From positions 34,026,425 through 34,090,424 of the forward strand of contig CP137667.1 of assembly GCA_037976565.1 (NCBI GenBank): a stretch of DNA of 64,000 nucleotides, in the 5' to 3' direction. The stretch's first letter is position 1, and every line of letters begins with the position of its first letter. A program made the translations under genes and the position numbers. Of the stretch, positions 59,121 through 64,000 are shown in pieces. The notes under the pieces are model-generated. The model did no database searches. It was not told where the DNA came from and worked only from the letters and a program-made list of their open reading frames with translations. The DNA is from Mesocentrotus franciscanus (lineage: Eukaryota; Echinodermata; Echinoidea; Camarodonta; Strongylocentrotidae).

Positions 59121-61017
59121 TGTAACGCACAAAGTGAGATAAATGAAGACTCAGTATTTGCGGTCGTGTTCTTTGGATGTCATACTTTATTCTCGAAAAT
59201 AGAACCCGAGAAAGGATAAACCCTGAAGAATACAATAGAAAATAGAGAATCATAAATTGTCATATTCATAAAGAGTTTCAATAAACAAACAATCAGTAAT
59301 AAAAGTAGTAAGCTGGTAGCTTGACTCTACTATCATCACATTACAATGTTCTCCTCAACTGAACTCCTATGCAATTAAGTAACAAAATATGGCGTTAAGT
59401 AAACGTATAATAGAATAGAGTAGAATAAGGAGGAAGAGAAGAGAAGAGTTAGAGACGAAGAACGCATCAAAGAATTTATATGCTAAAACCTAAACTAACA
59501 CAAATATCTAAGTTAAAACATAAATGAATTGGTTAAATACGATGTTTGTCAACTAAATCCAATTGTGTAACATAATAACAATTAACTATTAACAACAGAG
59601 ACTCAACTTGAAATACAAGTGAGAGATTAAAGTTAAACCAGATTAAAGTTAAACCGAACTAAACTTAAATTGGATTAAATCTCTAGTATGAACAGACCCA
59701 TGCATTCCCAATGTAAAGTACTCCTAACAAGTTGTTCTAGTGTGAACAGGGTTAGACCCTTGACAATGTAACTACATTCCAGAGTGACCTATCACCTCTA
59801 GTCTAAACATTGACCGTAAAGCTACACAGAAGTACATCATGAGTCATGGTTCATGACGTCACACTCGAATAGTTTCTATGGATGATGCAACTGGTCAACA
59901 GCAGTGTAGGCTGATGACAGATTTGCTCCTGCTACTCGATAAAGTTCCAAGAATATTATATCGCCTAGCCACAAGCCTTAAAGATACAATTTCCTGATAA
60001 ACTTACAACATAATGCTTGTAAGACAATAATCCATTACTGGATATGAATATATACAAATGATCAAATTTCATCAAGCAATATCACTTGGGATATGAATCC
60101 TAAATATATGCTTAGCAAATTTGCCTATCTCTGTTCCTACAGAAATTACCCAACAAATAGCATTTCGACAGTTATGCACAGACTGTACAAATTAATACTG
60201 ATAAAAATGGCAATGTTTCTCTAATACAACAATGGTGATACATCTTCTTACAGAAATACCAACAGAAGTTTATGAAGCATGATTGGATTAAGTAAATCAA
60301 TGGAACTATGTAACTCTCAGATAGAGGAAATATATCAAAGTATCCATGCAAATCATGTTCAATAAATAGCTTCTAGGCGTTTGTCTCACACGACGAAGCA
60401 AACCAAATACAGCACATGTATAGCAAATATTAATGCAAATATATTCTCATGCAAAGAAATATGAAATACATTTAAGCTATGAACACAGTCAGTGAATATA
60501 TCTCAAAGAAAGTAATAAATTATCTTCGATATATTCAGGAAATCAAAGAGATTGCTCTCTCATTCTCTCAGATTACACACTAATAATACACACAGAACAT
60601 ACATTTTGGCAATATATAAAATAGTTAAATGGAATTAAACTTACCCCTATTGGATGGAATTTGTCATGGAAAGTCAAGTATCGTTCAAGTTCTCTTCTCT
60701 ATAGTAAGGTGTGGTCTCAAAGATGGTATGAGATGGAATGAGTAGATTTTACTCTCCCTCATTCAGATGGGCAGTAGTCTTCACTGCCCCCACTCTCTGG
60801 GGGTAACCACAACATTCTTTTCGAGATAAGACTTGGGACTTGTTTCCCAATAGCGAAGTGTACAAAGGCTGGACACAGGAAGTGACTAATGGGGTTTTCT
60901 GAGAATCACTGCTCAGAAACTGCACAGTGTAGATGAATAATTAAAAGTAAACAGTGTTCTAAAAAACTAATTAAGATCATTATGAATAGTATCAGAATGA
61001 GATTCCAGGCTGTCACA
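59121..61017 (-). repeat. 5' LTR (sense orientation)
   Basis: 1897 bp, one base shorter than the other LTR (no G at the position matching 52860). It holds the promoter and the same AATAAA signal (59186-59191, complement). No clear TATA box could be fixed. Confidence 0.97.
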
Positions 61018-61119
61018 TTAAGAATAAAAAAGTGGGGGCTACTCTTGAAAAAAGGGGGCTGCTTTCTTAAAGCCATATTGTAAACTGTAACAATCTGTTG
61101 TGTTTTTCCTTAGCCATCA

Positions 61120-61815
61120 TACTGCTAGCGACCAAATTGGTACGTAATATGTTATTTAGTCTTTATTTTCTGTCCAAAATTTTTATCATGATTCATGGAC
61201 AATGCAATCCCATTAAAAAAGAAATGTAATTCCGTTTAAAATTGTGTTATTTATAACTTAAAGATAAACCATTAAATGTCAGTGAATATTTTTACTGTTG
61301 TCCCACATGCCGATGTATTTGTTATAACGAAACATGCAAAATCATTGCCGGATTTTTTTCTTCCCGTATAGGGTCTAGATTCTAACTCTAAAGCCAAGGC
61401 AAAGGCCAAAGCTAGATCTAGTTTCATTTCGTAGACAGAAATTGATGGCATCGTATATAAATAATATAATTTAATTAAACAGTTGTAAGAAAAAATCTGA
61501 GGTATATGACCATCATTTATATATTTATTTACGGGTTTTTATAACAAAATTCAATTTGTGTCTGAAACTAGCTTTATACCGATAAATACGGGAAGAAATC
61601 TGGCATTGATTTTACATGTTTCGTTATAACAAATATATCGGTATGTGGGACAACAGTAAAAATATTCACTAACATTTAATGGTTTTAAGTTATAAATAAC
61701 ACAATTTTAAACGGAATCACATTTTTAAAAATGGGATTGCATTGTCCATGATAACAATTCGGGTCAGAAAACAGACTAAATAAACATATTACGTACCAAT
61801 TTGGTCGCTAGCAGT
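61120..61815. repeat. ~700-bp foldback within the hAT-like element
   Basis: CTGCTAGCGACCAAATTGG starts the left arm (61120 to about 61370), and its complement ends the right arm (about 61587-61815). The arms are clearly homologous throughout, including GTCCCACATGCCGAT / ATCGGTATGTGGGAC, with several small indels. The centre is about 215 bp. No target duplication seen. Confidence 0.85.
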
Positions 61816-62304
61816 TCAGCACTGACGGACGGTAAATACTTATTTGCTTCACACTATATACTAGCAGCACGTGCGCTGGAGCTGCGCGCGCCTTCTATTT
61901 CTGTGTATTGTGGATACAGTAGTGTACTATCGTATGCATAATGTGCAGAAAACTACTATGTACTCCGTATTTCCATCGGAGGCCGCGCCGAGCTTAGGCG
62001 GTGTATAGATCTACTACAGTAGGTACGACCACCGATTCGCTGCAATCACAAAACTTGTTTAAATGTTGATGGAAGTTTCTAGTTTTGGAGTTTGTAGTTT
62101 GAACGGAGATTTCACTTAGACACATCAATAAATAAATTTATTAATTCCTAGGGAATATCATTTTATGGCGGGGGCGATTTTTCGACATATATGGATTTTT
62201 TTTCGCCCTCGTCTTGATGTTTACCGTGGCGATTTTAGAGGTTTAGAGGGCGAATCGCCCGTCGCCACCGTGTATTTTTTTCGTTGGTCAATGCCCTTCT
62301 GACT

Positions 62305-64000
62305 CTTACCAGGTAGTTGGCCAACTCCCTGCTCTCACCAAACGATATTATACAGTACGGAAGACGGACTGCTTAGGAGTTACTCTACCCAATTTCTGGA
62401 GCTTACACTAATATTCCAATCTTAATCTGTGTTCACCCAGCGCTGCCTGATGGCATTTAATCTCATTACCTGAGCTAAGCAGAAAGTTTATCAGGAGAAA
62501 CATCTATGGTGGAATTGAAGAAATGGTAGGATGCTACCGGAAGATGCCCTGCAGACATTCTTTAAGTGAGCATCTTCATTTCCGAGGTTTAGGAGAAAGT
62601 GCCGGTGAACTTTAGAGCCAACTGTTTTTCTTTTCCTTGAGGATAGTGTAATTGTAAATAGTTTTATCAACTGGAGATGTGATGAACACGACTTTCTCTT
62701 TCCCTCTTATAGTCTTTTTTTTTTTAATCTAAGCCATATCTGCCTTCAATTAACCTTTACATGTAGCGTCTTGCCTGTGAATTTTGCAGTTCATTTTGAT
62801 TTTCTGTATACAGTGTAAGTAGGTTGCTACGCACTAAATGCTATTTTCCTTGTCCAACCTTTTATTCTGTTTATGATCATGAATTTAAAAAAAAAATCTA
62901 TCAGGACTTTTTCTCTTTAACGTCTCCTTTGAATCTCCCTGCTTTCATATGGGATAGTACAGTATTTTTCAAAGTCTGCTAAGAAACATACTGTTTTGCT
63001 ACAGTATATAATTATTCCATTACAGTGTAAGATGTAAAATCATCCCCTGGTCCCTTCACCATTTCTAAAACCATAAATACAATCAACTACTTTTTGTGAG
63101 TACAGTGCGCATTGCTTGAAGGATCTTTGTGAAGGATAAAATACATCATGCATGTGAAAAAATGGGTACAAAACATACTGCTGTGAGTCCACAATTGAAT
63201 TCACAAACAAAGACCACTTTAAATCCATTTAAAATTGCCTTTTCAATAATCGTAAGACTCTCTGGTTTCATGAAATGGTACAAAAGACTGTTGTAATCTT
63301 TGATCCACTTATTATAGCAAATAATCTTCAGTCAAAGAGGTCTGATGATCTGATCACTACATGTACAAAATGTTCCAAAGCAAATAAAACTGATATTTGA
63401 AGAGATTTCCACGGTGAGCGCTCACTGATGCCCTAGGGCTAGACCAAGCTAAATTTAGAAAGAATTGACATAATTGCCCCCAGATTAGTACTAAGACGTG
63501 CATGAAGTCTTCCTCCTATACACTGTCTCTCTCCAATCACAGAAAAGATGAAAACCCACCCCTCCTCCCCCCCCCTAATCTCTTCTTGTAATTTTGCCAG
63601 ACGAGGGCGTACATACGCAGGCATACGGCCCACCGTGCTACTTAATCACCGCCCATCATCATGAATTTGGCTGTCCCGACGCGAAATGAAAAATAGAAGG
63701 AGATATTGCCCAAGGAAGGGCGGAAGATAGATAGGTCTAGGAGGCAATAATGGGTACCCTATGCCAATAATAATGTCCATCACATGATAAAGAGGTTGCG
63801 GGTATTTTGCTGGATTGTTTATCTCTAACGTTTTTTCTCCGACCTATATGTACATATGTATACATTACATGTACAGTAGGCCTCTCTCTTTAAAGTTACA
63901 TGTAATTTCAATAACTGCTATCTTAAATTCTATTGTAGGTTTTTAATACAGTATCTTTTATTTCATTTCATTTCAGGTAAAATATTTCAGATCAATTTCT
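62305..64000. other. Non-coding, no gene seen
   Basis: AT-rich sequence with TACATGTA motifs near the right edge. A minus-strand 64-codon frame at 63439-63633 has no recognisable domain and is not called. Confidence 0.45.

Larger units (their letters stand above)
51490..61017 (-). mobile_element. Ty3/gypsy LTR retrotransposon, 9.5 kb
   Basis: Complete layout on the minus strand: LTR, tRNA-Ser primer site, leader, gag, frameshift signal, pol (PR, RT, RNase H, IN), acidic tail, polypurine tract, LTR. The domain order with IN last places it in Ty3/gypsy rather than Copia. No chromodomain and no envelope frame are seen. TTAA (51486-51489; 61018-61021) is a 4-bp target duplication. The LTRs differ at one position by eye, which implies a recent insertion. 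Pol has about four one-base frame losses and one nonsense codon, so this copy as read is not autonomous. Confidence 0.96.
51028..62285. mobile_element. hAT-like non-autonomous element hosting a gypsy insertion
   Basis: Bounded by CAACCAAAAAATTAC and, reverse-complemented, CAACGAAAAAAATAC (13 of 15 alike), with an exact 8-bp duplication GTCAATGC outside. Without the retrotransposon at 51490-61017 it is about 1.7 kb. The left part has GGGGGCTAC and poly-A/T runs; the right part holds a ~700-bp foldback (61120-61815) and CpG-rich DNA. No transposase frame is seen, so it would depend on another element. The 8-bp duplication suggests hAT; the CAACG terminus only loosely fits the hAT consensus. Confidence 0.7.
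50980..62304. repeat. ~60-bp palindromic repeat, copy 6, split by nested insertions
   Basis: The left piece, 50980-51027, reads GAGGGCTAAAAGGACGTTAC..GAGTCAATGC; the right piece, 62294-62304, reads CCTTCTGACTC. Joined across the insertion, the two have the length and arm pattern of the other palindrome copies. GTCAATGC is duplicated at 51020-51027 and 62286-62293. Confidence 0.8.

Overview
The window looks like nuclear DNA of a marine invertebrate, most likely a deuterostome such as an echinoderm. This is an inference from AT-rich non-coding DNA, GT-AG introns, very dense small DNA transposons, many TACATGTA-type motifs, CT/GA microsatellites, and the gene families seen (UDP-glucuronosyltransferase, NHL-repeat protein, V-set immunoglobulin exon). 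An exact 500-N run at 24673-25172 marks a scaffold gap. Host coding sequence is sparse; most supportable content is transposable elements at several stages of decay.

Layout. 0-6.8 kb: a short tail resembling a FLYWCH/MULE-type transposase C-terminus, several hAT-like non-autonomous elements, a small MITE with a 145-bp body, and a 15-bp minisatellite. 6.84-7.68 kb (+): the terminal exon of an NHL-repeat beta-propeller protein. 7.8-16.9 kb: LINE remnants, TTAA-flanked MITEs and a tRNA-derived SINE that one of those MITEs has split. 16.9-21.5 kb (+): a UDP-glucuronosyltransferase gene with five recognisable exon blocks and intact splice sites, broken by a LINE insertion, an in-frame stop and two reading-frame shifts. 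21.5-24.7 kb: repeat modules, two opposed SINEs, microsatellites and a LINE tail cut by the gap. 25-51 kb: mostly intron-like or intergenic DNA holding one orphan V-set Ig exon (30709-31047, minus), MITEs, two tandem-repeat arrays and microsatellites. 51.0-62.3 kb: a nested block. A ~60-bp palindromic repeat was split by an element with an 8-bp target duplication (hAT-like), which was itself split by a 9.5-kb Ty3/gypsy LTR retrotransposon on the minus strand.

The Ty3/gypsy element is the best-defined unit. It has 1.9-kb LTRs that differ by a single base, a TTAA target duplication, a primer-binding site matching the 3' end of tRNA-Ser, a polypurine tract, an intact 323-residue Gag with one CCHC knuckle, and a Pol reading PR-RT-RNase H-IN. 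Gag and Pol are joined by what looks like a complete -1 ribosomal frameshift signal: TTTAAAC, an 8-nt spacer holding the gag stop, a 10-bp stem and a possible pseudoknot. Pol carries several apparent one-base losses and one nonsense codon, which conflicts with near-identical LTRs and may partly reflect consensus errors.

The least-explained signals are a dispersed ~57-70-bp palindrome with arms GAGCCAGAAGGGCGTTAAC (six copies, one of them the target of the nested block) and several unrelated MITE families that share TTAA flanks and AGR termini, the signature expected of Kolobok-like transposons.
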